In this document: piece after piece, positions 36,350 to 45,794 of the stretch
How the letters are laid out: every line of letters begins with the position of its first letter
Numbering within the stretch: the first letter of the stretch is position 1
DNA from: Bifidobacterium saguinibicoloris
GTDB taxonomy: Bacteria > Actinomycetota > Actinomycetes > Actinomycetales > Bifidobacteriaceae
Length of the DNA: 64,000 nt
NCBI RefSeq assembly: GCF_019331725.1
Contig: NZ_JAHBBF010000011.1
Location: forward strand, 1 to 64,000
Direction of reading: 5' to 3'
Program-made: the position numbers and the translations under genes
Notes under the pieces: model-generated
Seen by the model: only the letters and a program-made list of their open reading frames with translations
Databases searched by the model: none
What the model was told of the DNA's origin: nothing

Positions 36350-38035
36350 TCACAATGGCTGGTTGCCATGGTGCTTGTCGACCGGCCTCACACGGCGTTT
36401 GCCGGCGAGGGTGGCGAGCGAGGAGGCGATCGCCTCGCGCGTCTGCTCGGGGTCGATCATCGCGTCGATCTGCCCGAGTTCGAGCGAGAGGTTCGCGTTG
36501 ACGGTGGTGGATTCGTAGTCGGCGATGTACTTCGCGCGCAGCGCCTCCACGTCCCCGCCGGAGGCCTTGGCCTTGGCGAGGTCGTGGCGGTGGATGATGT
36601 TGACCGCGCCGGCGGCTCCGAGCACGGCGATCTGGGAGCTGGGCCAGGCGAAGTTCATGTCGGCGCCGATGGCCTTGGATCCCATCACGATGTATGCGCC
36701 GCCGAACGCCTTGCGCAGCACCACGGTGACGAGCGGCACCTGCGCGTTGGCGTACGCGTAGATGACCTTGGCGCCGCGACGGATGATGCCGGCGTGCTCC
36801 TGTTCGGCGCCGGGCTTGTAGCCGGGCGTGTCCACGAGGGTGATGACGGGCAGGTTGAACGCGTCGCACAGGCGCACGAAGCGCGCGATCTTCTCGGAGG
36901 AGTCGACGTCGAGGATGCCGGCGTTGACGTTCGGCTGGTTGGCGACGACGCCGACGGGGTGGCCGTCGATGCAGGCGAAGCCGACGAGCGCGGAGGCAGC
37001 GAACCGTTCGTGCACCTGCACGAATTCGCCGTAGTCGACGATGCAGCGGATCACGTCGATCATGTCGTAGGGCTGGCGGTCGTTGTCGGGCACGATGGCG
37101 GCGAGGCGCTTGGCGGTGTCGCGTTCGGCGCGGGTGGCGGCGTACGCGTAGACCGGCGGCTGTTCGCCGGCGTTGGACGGCAGGTAGGCGAGCACGGTGC
37201 GCGCGTAGTCGATGGCGTCGGATTCGTCCTCGCCGAGGTAGTGCGCGACGCCGGATTTCCGGCTGTGCACGTCGCCGCCGCCGAGGTCGGCCATGGAGAT
37301 GGTCTCGCCGGTGGCGGCCTTGACCACGTCCGGTCCGGTGACGAACATGTTCGAGTTCTCGCGGGTCATGATGATGAGGTCGGTCAGGGCCGGGCAGTAG
37401 ACGGCGCCGCCGGCGCAGGGGCCGAGGATGAGGGAGATCTGCGGGATGAAGCCGCTGGCCTCGCAGGTCTTGCGGAAGATGCGCCCGTATTGGGTGAGCG
37501 CGGCGACGCCCTCCTGGATGCGCGCGCCGCCGGAGTCGACGATGGCGACGACCGGGATCCGCAGGGCGATGGCCATGTCCATGAGGTGGCAGATCTTCTC
37601 GCCTTCGGCGGTGCCGAGCGTGCCGCCCTTGACGGAGAAGTCCTGCGCGTAGACGGCGACCTTGCGTCCGTAGACGAGGCCGAAGCCGGTGATGACGGCG
37701 GAGCCGGCCTTGCCGGCGTTGATGTCGCCGCCCTGGAAGCGTCCGATCTCCTCGAAGGTGCCGGCGTCGAACAGCAGGTCGAGGCGTTCGCGCGCGGTGC
37801 GCTTGTGCTTGGCGTGCTGCTTGTCGCGCGCGCGGTTCTCGGCGTCGCGCGCGAGTTCGGCGGCGCGGATGACGGCGGCGCGCAGCGGTTGGCGTCCGTT
37901 GGCGGCCGGCGCGGCGGTCGCCGCCGACGCCGAGGCCTCCGATTGTTTCACGCCGTGTTCCACGGCTCCGGCAGACCGTTCCACGCGCTGTTTCACGGCC
38001 TGCTGCACGGCGGGCATGTTCACGATGTCGGTCAT
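36350..38035 (-). CDS. accD: Acyl-CoA (acetyl/propionyl-CoA) carboxylase, carboxyltransferase beta subunit
   Basis: 561 residues from the ATG at 38035. It transfers the carboxyl group from biotin to acetyl-CoA (or propionyl-CoA), giving malonyl-CoA for the synthase. The fused carboxyltransferase fold shows TARERLDLLFDAGTFEEIG, the oxyanion glycines in VDSGGARIQEGV and GPCAGGAVY, and later VDTPGYKPGAEQEHAGIIRRGAK and RKAFGGAYIVMGSK. An Ala-rich N-terminal stretch of about 60 residues precedes the core. The ribosome site GGAGG lies inside the end of accC, which stops one base before this start, so the two genes are probably translationally coupled. Confidence 0.95.
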   Translation of the reverse strand: MTDIVNMPAVQQAVKQRVERSAGAVEHGVKQSEASASAATAAPAANGRQPLRAAVIRAAELARDAENRARDKQHAKHKRTARERLDLLFDAGTFEEIGRFQGGDINAGKAGSAVITGFGLVYGRKVAVYAQDFSVKGGTLGTAEGEKICHLMDMAIALRIPVVAIVDSGGARIQEGVAALTQYGRIFRKTCEASGFIPQISLILGPCAGGAVYCPALTDLIIMTRENSNMFVTGPDVVKAATGETISMADLGGGDVHSRKSGVAHYLGEDESDAIDYARTVLAYLPSNAGEQPPVYAYAATRAERDTAKRLAAIVPDNDRQPYDMIDVIRCIVDYGEFVQVHERFAASALVGFACIDGHPVGVVANQPNVNAGILDVDSSEKIARFVRLCDAFNLPVITLVDTPGYKPGAEQEHAGIIRRGAKVIYAYANAQVPLVTVVLRKAFGGAYIVMGSKAIGADMNFAWPSSQIAVLGAAGAVNIIHRHDLAKAKASGGDVEALRAKYIADYESTTVNANLSLELGQIDAMIDPEQTREAIASSLATLAGKRRVRPVDKHHGNQPL

Positions 38036-38036
38036 C

Positions 38037-39932
38037 TCAGGCCTCCTTCGTCTTGTCGCCGACGGCTCCGGCGGCTGCGGAGGCCGGCTTGCCGGCCGAG
38101 CCGGACGCCCCAACCACGTCCAGCGTGACCAGCGTGTCACCGGCCTCCACGCCGTCGGCGGGGCCGACGAAGATCTTCGTCACCGTGCCGGCCGCGGGCG
38201 CGTACACGTAGTTCTCCATCTTCATGGACTCCAGCACGACGAGCAGGTCGCCCTTCGCCACCTGCTGGCCGGGGGCCACGTTGACGCGCGTGACGACCGC
38301 CTGCATCGGGGAGGCGATGACGCCCGACTTCGCGCCGTCGTCGGCGGCGCGGGCCGTGGCGGCGGCGTGCGAGCCGGCGCCGCGCAGCGGCTGGGTGGGC
38401 CGTTGCGCGCCGCGCGCCCTGGCGGAGCCGGTGAGGTTGTCGACGACGTCCGCGGGGATGGTGAGCTTGACGCGGCGGTCGTTCATCTCGATGACGAACG
38501 TCTCGGTGGGCGCCGGCTTGCCGGCGTCCGTGTCCGCGGTGAGCGAGGCGGGCTGGCCGGCGCGGGCGGCGGCCGCGCCGCGGTTCAGGTACGTGCGTTC
38601 CAGCCATTTCGTGCTCACGTCGAACGGGTGGCCGTGTTCGGCGGTGAACGCGTCGTCGCGGAAGACCTGCTTGAACAGCGGGATCGGCGTGGGCACGCCC
38701 TCGATGACCATCTCGTCGAGGACGCGACGCACGCGGGCGACCGCGTCGAGGCGGTTCTGCGCGGTGACGACGACCTTGCCCATCATCGAATCGAACTTCG
38801 GGGAGACGGTGTCGCCCTCCACCACGCCGGTGTCGATGCGCACGCCGGGGCCGGACGGCCAGACGATGCGCTCCAGCGTGCCGGCGGAGGGCGTGAGGTT
38901 CGTGGCCGGATCCTCGGAGGTGATGCGCAGCTCGAAGCTGTGGCCGCGCGGCTCGGGCGCGGACGTGAGGTGCCCGCCGGCGGCGATGACGAGCTGCTCG
39001 CGCACGAGGTCGAGGCCGGAGACCTCCTCGGAGACGGTGTGTTCGACCTGCAGGCGCGGGTTCACCTCGAGGAAGTAGACCTTGCCGTTCGGCGTGACCA
39101 TGAACTCGCAGGTGCCGAGGCCCGTGTACCCGACGGTCTCGAACAGGCGGCGGGAGTACTCCTTGAGGGTCTCGACGACCTTGTCCGGCAGGAACGGGGC
39201 GGGCGCCTCCTCGACGAGCTTCTGGTTGCGCCGCTGCAGCGAGCAGTCGCGCGTGGAGTAGACGGTGAAGTCACCGTGGGAGTCGCGGCCGGACTGCGTC
39301 TCGACGTGACGCGCCTTGTCGATGAACTTCTCGATGAAGTATTCGTCGAGGTCGCCGCCTTCGAGCGCGTCGTGGTTGGTGTAGAAGCGGCGCAGCTCCT
39401 CGTCGTCGCGCACCACGGTGATGCCATGGCCTCCGCCGCCGTCGGTGCGCTTCATCATGATCGGGTAGCCGTGCGTGTGCGCGAAGTCGAGCAGCGTGCG
39501 GATGTCCCTGACCGATTCGGACAGGCCGGGCACCGGCGGCACCTTGGCGCGCATTGCCACGCGGCGCGCGGTGATCTTGTCGCCGAGCTCGGTGAGCGCG
39601 GTGTGGTGCGGACCCACCCAGATGGCGCCGGCCGCCTCGACCTTGGCGGCGAACTCCGGCACCTCGGAGAGGAAGCCGTAGCCCGGGTGGACGGCGTCCG
39701 CGCCGGACCGGTGGATGAGGTCCACGAGCAGGTCCTGGTTGAGATACGTGTCCTGATAGGTGTCGCCGGGCAGCAGGTACGCCTCGTCCGCGAGGTCGAC
39801 GTATTGCGAGTCGCGGTCCTGTTCGGCGTACACGGCCACGGTGGCGATGCCCATCTCACGTGCGGTCCTCACCACGCGCAGGGCGATCTCGCCACGGTTG
39901 GCGATGAGCAGTTTCTTGACGATAGTCCCCAT
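38037..39932 (-). CDS. accC: Acyl-CoA carboxylase alpha subunit (biotin carboxylase-BCCP fusion)
   Basis: 631 residues. The first 450 residues are a biotin carboxylase: KKLLIANRGEIALRVVRTARE, the ATP-grasp loop KRTDGGGGHGITVV, and FLEVNPRLQVEHTVSE. A central linker joins it to a C-terminal biotin carrier domain with IASPMQAVV and the biotinylated lysine in ESMKMEN (K571). The protein carboxylates biotin and carries it to AccD. This two-domain layout is the actinobacterial type. The ATG at 39932 begins MGTIVKKLLIANRG. The gene diverges from bioY, which ties biotin uptake to its use. Confidence 0.96.
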   Translation of the reverse strand: MGTIVKKLLIANRGEIALRVVRTAREMGIATVAVYAEQDRDSQYVDLADEAYLLPGDTYQDTYLNQDLLVDLIHRSGADAVHPGYGFLSEVPEFAAKVEAAGAIWVGPHHTALTELGDKITARRVAMRAKVPPVPGLSESVRDIRTLLDFAHTHGYPIMMKRTDGGGGHGITVVRDDEELRRFYTNHDALEGGDLDEYFIEKFIDKARHVETQSGRDSHGDFTVYSTRDCSLQRRNQKLVEEAPAPFLPDKVVETLKEYSRRLFETVGYTGLGTCEFMVTPNGKVYFLEVNPRLQVEHTVSEEVSGLDLVREQLVIAAGGHLTSAPEPRGHSFELRITSEDPATNLTPSAGTLERIVWPSGPGVRIDTGVVEGDTVSPKFDSMMGKVVVTAQNRLDAVARVRRVLDEMVIEGVPTPIPLFKQVFRDDAFTAEHGHPFDVSTKWLERTYLNRGAAAARAGQPASLTADTDAGKPAPTETFVIEMNDRRVKLTIPADVVDNLTGSARARGAQRPTQPLRGAGSHAAATARAADDGAKSGVIASPMQAVVTRVNVAPGQQVAKGDLLVVLESMKMENYVYAPAAGTVTKIFVGPADGVEAGDTLVTLDVVGASGSAGKPASAAAGAVGDKTKEA

Positions 39933-40170
39933 ACCGTCAGGATTGTGCTCTCATTTCTTGACGCTTTCAAACGAATCGTCTACAAAACCGGCGTCGAACT
40001 TTTGTTACCTTCCACAAACGTCACCGTAGCTTCGCGGATTTATCCTCGGTGACAACACCGCCGGCCCGGCCGTACCTGGAGCCGGGAGCCGGGCGCACGC
40101 CATCGCGCGTCGCCCCGGACGGCGGCATGACCAGCCGGGGCGACGCGCCCCGCGCGAGAAGGGAACCATC
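39933..40170. promoter_or_regulatory. accC-bioY divergent promoter region
   Basis: A 238-bp region serving two divergent genes. It holds a spaced near-inverted repeat TTGTTACC (40002-40009) / GGTGACAA (40048-40055). The half-sites resemble those of biotin-responsive operators, but the 38-base spacing is not that of a known BirA box, so this is only a candidate. Confidence 0.35.
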
Positions 40171-40773
40171 ATGCAGTCCAACACCCCAGCCACCTCCCGT
40201 ACCGCCGCCTCGAGGGCCGCGGCCGTCGCCCGCCGCGCCGCCGGCGCCTCCTGGAAGCCCGCCCTGTTCTTCGCGCTCCTGTGGGTGTCGTCCGCCGCCG
40301 GCGCCATCCCGATCCCCGGCACGCCCGTGCCGATCACCCTGCAGACCTTCGTGGTGATGCTCGCCGGGCTCATGCTCACCTGGCGGCAGGCCGGCGCGTC
40401 CGTCGCCGCCTATCTGGCCGCCGGCGCGGCCGGCCTGCCCGTGTTCGCGGGCGGCTCCTCCATCATGGCGCTGTTCGGCCCGAGCGCCGGCTTCCTGCTC
40501 GGCTTCCTGCCCGGCGTGGTCGTCATCGCGCTGGTCAAGGGCCGGTCGAACGGTCGCGACATCAAGGCGACGGCCCTCACCGCCGTGCGTTATCTCGCCG
40601 CGAGCGTCCTCGGTGGCGTCGTGGTGGTCTACGCGTTCGGGTTCATCGTCCAGTCCGCGATGACCGGCGCGCCCCTCGCCGCCGTGGCCCTCGCCTCGAT
40701 GGGCTTCGTCATCGGCGACGCCGTCAAGGCCGTCGTCGCCTCCCTCGTCGCCGCGGGTCTCGCCCGACTCTGA
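40171..40773 (+). CDS. bioY: Biotin transporter substrate-binding protein BioY
   Basis: 200 residues with about six membrane segments. BioY is the S-component of ECF-type biotin importers and captures vitamin B7. The diagnostic motif near the start of the membrane core is IPIPGTPVPITLQTFVVMLAGL, followed by RQAGASVAAYLAAGAAGLPVFAGG and GPSAGFLLGF. The N-terminal 35 residues are a charged Ala/Arg-rich extension. GAAGGGAACC stands before the ATG. No bioM/bioN genes are adjacent, so it works alone or uses a shared energising module. The organism appears to depend on external biotin, since no biotin synthesis genes occur in the window. Confidence 0.95.
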   Translation: MQSNTPATSRTAASRAAAVARRAAGASWKPALFFALLWVSSAAGAIPIPGTPVPITLQTFVVMLAGLMLTWRQAGASVAAYLAAGAAGLPVFAGGSSIMALFGPSAGFLLGFLPGVVVIALVKGRSNGRDIKATALTAVRYLAASVLGGVVVVYAFGFIVQSAMTGAPLAAVALASMGFVIGDAVKAVVASLVAAGLARL

Positions 40774-40820
40774 CCGACCCCGGTTCCCGATTTCCCATCC
40801 GGAAGAATCGGGAACCGCGA

Positions 40821-41699
40821 TCATCGCAGTACACCCACCTCGCTGGCCAGCAGCGCCCGTTCCTCACCGGAATCGGTGCGCACGTTCAGCGAGGCGTCGT
40901 CGTTGAGCGACGTCACCACGCCGTGCACGCTCGAACCGTCCACCAGCTGCGCGTCCACCACGCGGCCCTTCATCCAGCACACGTGCCGCATCTCGGAACG
41001 CAGACGCGACGACTGCACCACCGGCATCGCGATGAAATCGGACAGACGCGTGCGCATCGACGCGACGAACCGGGAGATGATCTCGTCGCGCAGCTCGTCG
41101 ACGGGCGGCAGGGGCGCCACGTTCATCTGCAGCGACGTGGCCTTCGCCGTGGGCAGCCGGTCCGCCGGCATGAACAGGTTCGCGCCCACGCTGCACGTCA
41201 GCGCGCGCGTCTCCCCGTCACCCGGCACCGGCATCGTCTCCGCGACCGTGCCGCCGATTTTGAGCCCGTGGCAGTAGATGTCGTCCGGCCATTTGAGCGT
41301 GAACCCGAAGTCGTCACCGCACGGCAGCGCGCCGCACGCGTCGATGGCGCCCTCCAGCGCGTCCAGGGCCGCCAGCTGCGTGATGATCGCGAGCCAGCCG
41401 TTGACCATCTCGTCGTCCACCACCTCGGCCGGCACGGGGAAGACCACCGTGGCGGTGAGCGAACGGCCCGGCGCGCAGATCCATTGGCGGCCGAACCGCA
41501 CGAGCGCATTGCTCAGATAGTCCGCGGCGATCACGGTGGCGGGGATGCCGCGCTCCGAGGAGAGCACGACCTCGCCGCGTTCCAGCATGCGGCGGGCCTC
41601 GGCGTGCGTCGAATCCAATTGGTCGTAGGAGACGACCTTGTCCGCCTCTTCGCGGGTCTTGTCCAGTCGCGGCGCTGCGACCTTCAACAGTGAGATCAT
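40821..41699 (-). CDS. Divergent biotin-protein ligase homologue
   Basis: 292 residues from the ATG at 41699, with AGGA eight bases before it. The overall layout follows biotin ligases: YDQLDSTHAEARRM near the N terminus, LKWPDDIYCHGLKIGGTVAE in the core and VGANLFMPADRLPTAKATSLQMN later. The key motifs are altered. The GRGRxxR loop is replaced by ALVRFGRQW, and the catalytic WPND is WPDD. The typical ligase of the window is the gene at 14199. It sits convergent to bioY and close to accC/accD, so a role in biotin attachment or sensing is plausible, but loss of activity is equally possible. No DNA-binding domain is seen. Confidence 0.8.
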   Translation of the reverse strand: MISLLKVAAPRLDKTREEADKVVSYDQLDSTHAEARRMLERGEVVLSSERGIPATVIAADYLSNALVRFGRQWICAPGRSLTATVVFPVPAEVVDDEMVNGWLAIITQLAALDALEGAIDACGALPCGDDFGFTLKWPDDIYCHGLKIGGTVAETMPVPGDGETRALTCSVGANLFMPADRLPTAKATSLQMNVAPLPPVDELRDEIISRFVASMRTRLSDFIAMPVVQSSRLRSEMRHVCWMKGRVVDAQLVDGSSVHGVVTSLNDDASLNVRTDSGEERALLASEVGVLR

Positions 41700-41792
41700 G
41701 GTCAACATCCTATGCCGCGCCGCTGCGGGCGTCAAAAAACCGTCAACGTCCGCCATGACCCGGGCGGACGGCCACCGGTAGAATACTGCCCT

Positions 41793-44045
41793 ATGAGCAA
41801 TCCCGTCGAACATCCCTCCACGTCCGTACGCGCCTCCGCCGCGAATCCGACGGATCCGGCGCGGCCGACACGTCCGGCGCGCGTGGCCGCGGCCGCGCGG
41901 TGGGCGCTGGCGGTGGCCGCGTGCCTGTGGCTCGCCTGGTGCACCGCCGTGGGACCGCTCTACTGGGACGACTCCTCCCTCGCCAACTTCAACTGGGTGA
42001 ACGCGGCGTACGGCGTCGTCGCGTTCGTCGTCTACCTCGCCATCGTCGCGGCGATCGTGCGCGTGGGACGACGCGAACCGCTGCTCGGCCGTCGCGTCCA
42101 TGGACGACGCGACGGACACGACGGCCGCGACGTCACCGGGCGCACGTCGTCGGAAGACAAGCAAACCGCACGGACCGACGGCCGCACACACCGCATCGCA
42201 CGCGCCGTACGCACCGGACTGCACCGCGCGGGGGCCGTGGTCCAACGCTGGATCGTGCGCGGCACGGACGCGCGCTGGAAGATCGGCGTCATCCTGTTCC
42301 TCGGCTGGCTGTGGGCGCCCACCACGCTGCTCGCCGCGTTCGGCGCGGACCTGCGGAGCCAGGCGCGCGAGTTCAGCTGGGCCTGGAACCAGTGGACCGG
42401 ACTCAAGCAGCCGTACATCGGCTTCTTCTCGTTCGCACCGATGGACATCTACCCCACTGCCCACTACATGTGGCCCTCGGACCCCACCTATCTCACCGAC
42501 CAGCACAACATCGTGCTCACCCTGTTCTACGGGTCCGTCATGGCCGCGTCCCGCTACCTCACCGATTCGAACGACTGGGGCATCGTGGTCCTGGCCGCCG
42601 TCCAGTTCCTCTTCGCGGTGGGCTGCGTCACCGCCACCGCGCACCGGTTCCTCAACATGCCGTGGCTGCGCCGGGCGGGGCGTCCGGGCCGCGCGGGCCG
42701 CGCCGGCTATGTGGACCGCACCGACTTCCAGCATCCGGAGCGCGGCGTGAACCTCCGGCCGCGCCGCTTCGGCCGCCCGGAGCTCGGCGTGCGCGCCACC
42801 CTGCCGCCGCAGGCCGCGCACGCGGGCGCGCGCGTGGCGATCATCCTGTTCTTCCTCGTCTGCCCGCTGGCCGTGTTCTCCACCATCTCGCTGACGAAGT
42901 CGCCGGTGTTCGCGTTCGCGTTCCTCTGGGCGTTCGGCATCTGGTACGAGCTGCACGCCACGCACGACGCCCGCGACGACACCCGCGCCTCCGCGCGGGG
43001 AGGCCGTCCCCTGTCCGCCTGGTCCGGCCGGCTCGGCCGATTCCGATTCCTCCGGCATGGCCGTTCCGACGCGACCGTCCCGTCCGGCCGCCTCGCCGTG
43101 CCGATTGCGCGCCTCCCCCGCCGCACACTGCTCGCGTTCACGGCCGCGAACGCCGTCATGCTCATCTCCGCGAAATACGCCTGGTACGTGCTCGTCTTCG
43201 AGTTCGTGCTCGCCATCGCCGCCGACCGACGCCGCTGGACCACGTACGTGACGGCGCTGCTGCTGCCCACCATCCTCATCCACGGCGGCATCTCGCTGGC
43301 CATCGGCTCCGGCGCGATCATCGGCGGCGACCCCATCGAAAGCCGCGGCGTGCAGCTGCAGATGATCGCCCGCGTGGCCGAACGCGACCCGGACTCCATC
43401 CCGAGCTCCGCCGTGAGGAACCTCTCCCCCGTCTTCAACCTCGACCAGATGGCCGACGCCTACTTCCCGCAGGACGCGGACCCGGTGAAATCGTCCGGCA
43501 TCCAATCGAAGAAGGTGAGCTACAAGTGGCGTTCCGTGCAGCCGCAGGACATGGACGGGTTCAACCAGGCGTGGCTCGAGATCGTCAAGGCCAGCCCGGT
43601 GATCGCCGCGGACGCGCTCATGGCGAAATGCTTCGGCTACTTCGACATCGCCGACCAGCCGTACGTGGCCATGACCTACTACGTGGACAGCGACTACGTG
43701 CAGGTGAACTCCACGTGGATCAAGTACTACGACCATGACTGGCGCGCCGCGGTGGCGGGCGCCGCGGACGCGTGGAGCGCCGTGCCGGTGCTCGGCTGGC
43801 CCATCCACGGCAACTTCTACGTGATCGCCACGCTGCTGGTGGGTGCCGCCGAGGTAATCCTGCGCCGTTGGCGCGCACTCGCCTGGCATCTGCCGCTGCT
43901 GCTGCTCATGGGCGTGATGATCACCGCGCCGGCGAACAACTTCGAGCGGCACATGCTGCCGGTGGCGTTCTGCTTCGGTTTCCTGCTGCTCACGTTCTGG
44001 CGTGATTCCCGCGCTCCCGCGCCACGGCCGGCCGAACTACACTGA
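41793..44045 (+). CDS. Large polytopic membrane protein (DUF6020-like)
   Basis: 750 residues from the ATG at 41793. There are roughly a dozen hydrophobic segments, for example ALAVAACLWLAWCTAVG, IGVILFLGWLWAPTTLLAAFGA and WHLPLLLLMGVMITAPANN. Two long Arg-rich cytosolic loops lie between them (GRRVHGRRDGHDGRD; RRAGRPGRAGRAG). Aromatic and acidic patches outside the membrane (GFFSFAPMDIYPTAHYMWPSDPTYLTDQHN) and the late FERHMLP motif are like those of glycosyltransferase C-type membrane proteins and the uncharacterised DUF6020 group. A role in cell-envelope glycan export or assembly is an inference only. The stop codon overlaps the next gene's start (TGATG), so the two are translationally coupled. 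Confidence 0.75.
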   Translation: MSNPVEHPSTSVRASAANPTDPARPTRPARVAAAARWALAVAACLWLAWCTAVGPLYWDDSSLANFNWVNAAYGVVAFVVYLAIVAAIVRVGRREPLLGRRVHGRRDGHDGRDVTGRTSSEDKQTARTDGRTHRIARAVRTGLHRAGAVVQRWIVRGTDARWKIGVILFLGWLWAPTTLLAAFGADLRSQAREFSWAWNQWTGLKQPYIGFFSFAPMDIYPTAHYMWPSDPTYLTDQHNIVLTLFYGSVMAASRYLTDSNDWGIVVLAAVQFLFAVGCVTATAHRFLNMPWLRRAGRPGRAGRAGYVDRTDFQHPERGVNLRPRRFGRPELGVRATLPPQAAHAGARVAIILFFLVCPLAVFSTISLTKSPVFAFAFLWAFGIWYELHATHDARDDTRASARGGRPLSAWSGRLGRFRFLRHGRSDATVPSGRLAVPIARLPRRTLLAFTAANAVMLISAKYAWYVLVFEFVLAIAADRRRWTTYVTALLLPTILIHGGISLAIGSGAIIGGDPIESRGVQLQMIARVAERDPDSIPSSAVRNLSPVFNLDQMADAYFPQDADPVKSSGIQSKKVSYKWRSVQPQDMDGFNQAWLEIVKASPVIAADALMAKCFGYFDIADQPYVAMTYYVDSDYVQVNSTWIKYYDHDWRAAVAGAADAWSAVPVLGWPIHGNFYVIATLLVGAAEVILRRWRALAWHLPLLLLMGVMITAPANNFERHMLPVAFCFGFLLLTFWRDSRAPAPRPAELH

Positions 44046-44938
44046 TGCGTATGTCTGATTTTCTGGGGTTGCTGGCCGGATACGGCTCCGATGCGCCGGC
44101 GGACGGCCGCGACGGGACGGACGGCGGGAAGACCCATACGAACGACCGGGACGCACGCGACCTGCTGACCGCCGTGGCGTTCGAAAGCCTCGCCTCGGGT
44201 CTGGATGACGCCCGCGTGGCCTCGCTGCTGCGCGTGCTGGGTTGGGACGGCGACGTCCCCTGTTTCGCGGTGGCCGGCCGTCCGGCCGTGAACGCGGCGG
44301 GCGCGCTCGCCGCGGTGGACGCCGCGGTGTCCGATCTGGGCGGCTCCTCGCCGATCCGCGGCGTGCATGACGGCGTCGTCGCGGCGGTGGTCCGCGTCGA
44401 GGCGGCAGGCAGTCCGGAGGTGGCGTGCACGGCGATGGCGGACGCGTTCGACGTCGCCCGGACCCCGTTGTGTCTGGGACCGGTGCGTCACGGCGTGTCC
44501 GGTGCGAAGGCGACGTTGGGGGCGGCGCTGGCGACGGTTGCCGCGGCCCCCGCGTTGGTCCCGGCCGCGCCGGACGGCCCGTCCGGCGCGGCGCGGCGTC
44601 GCCGCGCGGCCGCACCGTTGCGCGCGGAGGACGCGCTGCCGGAACGTGCGCTGTTGGGCGACGAGGACGCGAAACGCGAGCTCGTCGACGTGGTGTACGC
44701 GTCGCTCGCCGGCGGGCACGGCGACAATCCGGACGATCCGACGATGGTCACCGTCTCCACGTTCCTCGCTTCGGGCGGTTCGTTGGAGACGACGGCGCGC
44801 ACGCTCAACGTGCATCCGAACACGGTGCGCTACCGTCTGAAGCGTGCGGCCGATTCGACCGGCTGGGACGCCACCGATCCGCGCGAGGCGTACGTGCTCA
44901 CCACCGCCATCGCGTTGGGGCGCATGCGGGCCGCGTAG
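44045..44938 (+). CDS. PucR/CdaR-type regulator, candidate FasR of fatty acid synthesis
   Basis: 297 residues, opening on the ATG that overlaps the previous gene's stop. The C terminus is a PucR-type helix-turn-helix: VSTFLASGGSLETTARTLNVHPNTVRYRLKRAADSTGWDATDPREAYVLTTAIALGRM. This matches the family of FasR, which controls fatty acid genes in Streptomyces and mycobacteria. The middle region (residues 60-180) is a degenerate GGDEF-like sensor seen in that family, and the N terminus is poorly conserved. The nearby genes fas, accD and accC are the natural targets, but no binding site can be identified by eye. A strong bidirectional terminator follows. Confidence 0.75.
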   Translation: MRMSDFLGLLAGYGSDAPADGRDGTDGGKTHTNDRDARDLLTAVAFESLASGLDDARVASLLRVLGWDGDVPCFAVAGRPAVNAAGALAAVDAAVSDLGGSSPIRGVHDGVVAAVVRVEAAGSPEVACTAMADAFDVARTPLCLGPVRHGVSGAKATLGAALATVAAAPALVPAAPDGPSGAARRRRAAAPLRAEDALPERALLGDEDAKRELVDVVYASLAGGHGDNPDDPTMVTVSTFLASGGSLETTARTLNVHPNTVRYRLKRAADSTGWDATDPREAYVLTTAIALGRMRAA

Positions 44939-44988
44939 GGACGCGTCGTCGGGCGGCTTCGATGGCGTCCGACGCGCCCGGATACGGG

Positions 44989-45022
44989 AAGACCCCCGGT
45001 TCCGTACGGAACCGGGGGTCTT
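44989..45022. terminator. Bidirectional terminator between the regulator and rplA
   Basis: A perfect 15-bp stem, AAGACCCCCGGTTCC with its complement around GTAC, between convergent genes. Confidence 0.9.
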
Positions 45023-45086
45023 GGCGTATCACCGGGCTTGGCCCGTCACACGTTCGCGTCCCCTGATGCGGGGATGCCTGAGAAAA

Positions 45087-45779
45087 TCAGGCGATCGCGG
45101 CGGTGTCGACCGGGATGCCGGGGCCCATCGTGGAGGTGATGGTCGCCTTGGTGATGTAGCGGCCCTTCACGGTGGACGGCTTCAGACGCTTGACCTCTTC
45201 GGCCACGGCGTGGAAGTTCTCGTCCAGCGCGGTCTCATCGAAGGAGGCCTTGCCGATGAGGAAGGAGAGGTTGCCGTGCTTGTCGACGCGGAACTCGATC
45301 TTGCCTCCCTTGATGTCCTTGACGGCCTTGGCCACGTCCATGGTGACGGTGCCGGTCTTCGGGTTCGGCATGAGGCCACGCGGGCCGAGCACGCGGCCGA
45401 GACGGCCGACCTTGCCCATCATGTCCGGGGTGGCGACGACGGAGTCGAAGTCGAGGAAACCGCCCTGCACCTTGGCGATCAGGTCGTCGTCGCCGACGAT
45501 GTCGGCGCCGGCCTCCTGGGCGGCGGTGGCCTGCGGGCCACGCGCGAACACCAGGACCTTGACGGTCTTGCCGGTGCCGTGAGGCAGGCTCACGGTGCCG
45601 CGGACCAGCTGGTCGGCCTTGCGCGGGTCGACGTTCAGGCGGAGCACGGCCTCGACGGTCTCGTCGAAGTTGCGCGCCGGCATGCTCTTGAGCAGAGCGA
45701 TGGCCTGGTCAGGGGTGTACAGGTTGTTGCGATCGACCTTCTCGGCCGCCTCACGGTACTTCTTGGAATGCTTAGCCAT
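45087..45779 (-). CDS. rplA: 50S ribosomal protein L1
   Basis: 230 residues, full length. L1 forms the mobile L1 stalk of the large subunit and can repress its own operon by binding the mRNA. The sequence has the typical [31 protein letters not shown] start, the [10 protein letters not shown] motif and the [20 protein letters not shown] signature. AAGGAGAAGG precedes the ATG. It follows rplK after 15 bp, so rplK-rplA is one transcript ending at the 44989-45022 terminator. Confidence 0.99.
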   Translation of the reverse strand: MAKHSKKYREAAEKVDRNNLYTPDQAIALLKSMPARNFDETVEAVLRLNVDPRKADQLVRGTVSLPHGTGKTVKVLVFARGPQATAAQEAGADIVGDDDLIAKVQGGFLDFDSVVATPDMMGKVGRLGRVLGPRGLMPNPKTGTVTMDVAKAVKDIKGGKIEFRVDKHGNLSFLIGKASFDETALDENFHAVAEEVKRLKPSTVKGRYITKATITSTMGPGIPVDTAAIA

Positions 45780-45794
45780 CTGTCCTTCTCCTTA

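Noticed and set aside
28089..36518. A 2,809-residue open frame antisense to fas
   Set aside because: It is a by-product of the strong GC bias at third codon positions in fas. Its Gly/Val/Asp/Arg-rich composition has no domains, while the minus-strand frame is a textbook type I FAS.
40821..43952. Reading the divergent biotin ligase as a 1,043-residue fusion
   Set aside because: The extra upstream part is antisense to the large membrane-protein gene and has no domain. An AGGA site at the internal ATG (41699) gives a normal-sized ligase homologue.
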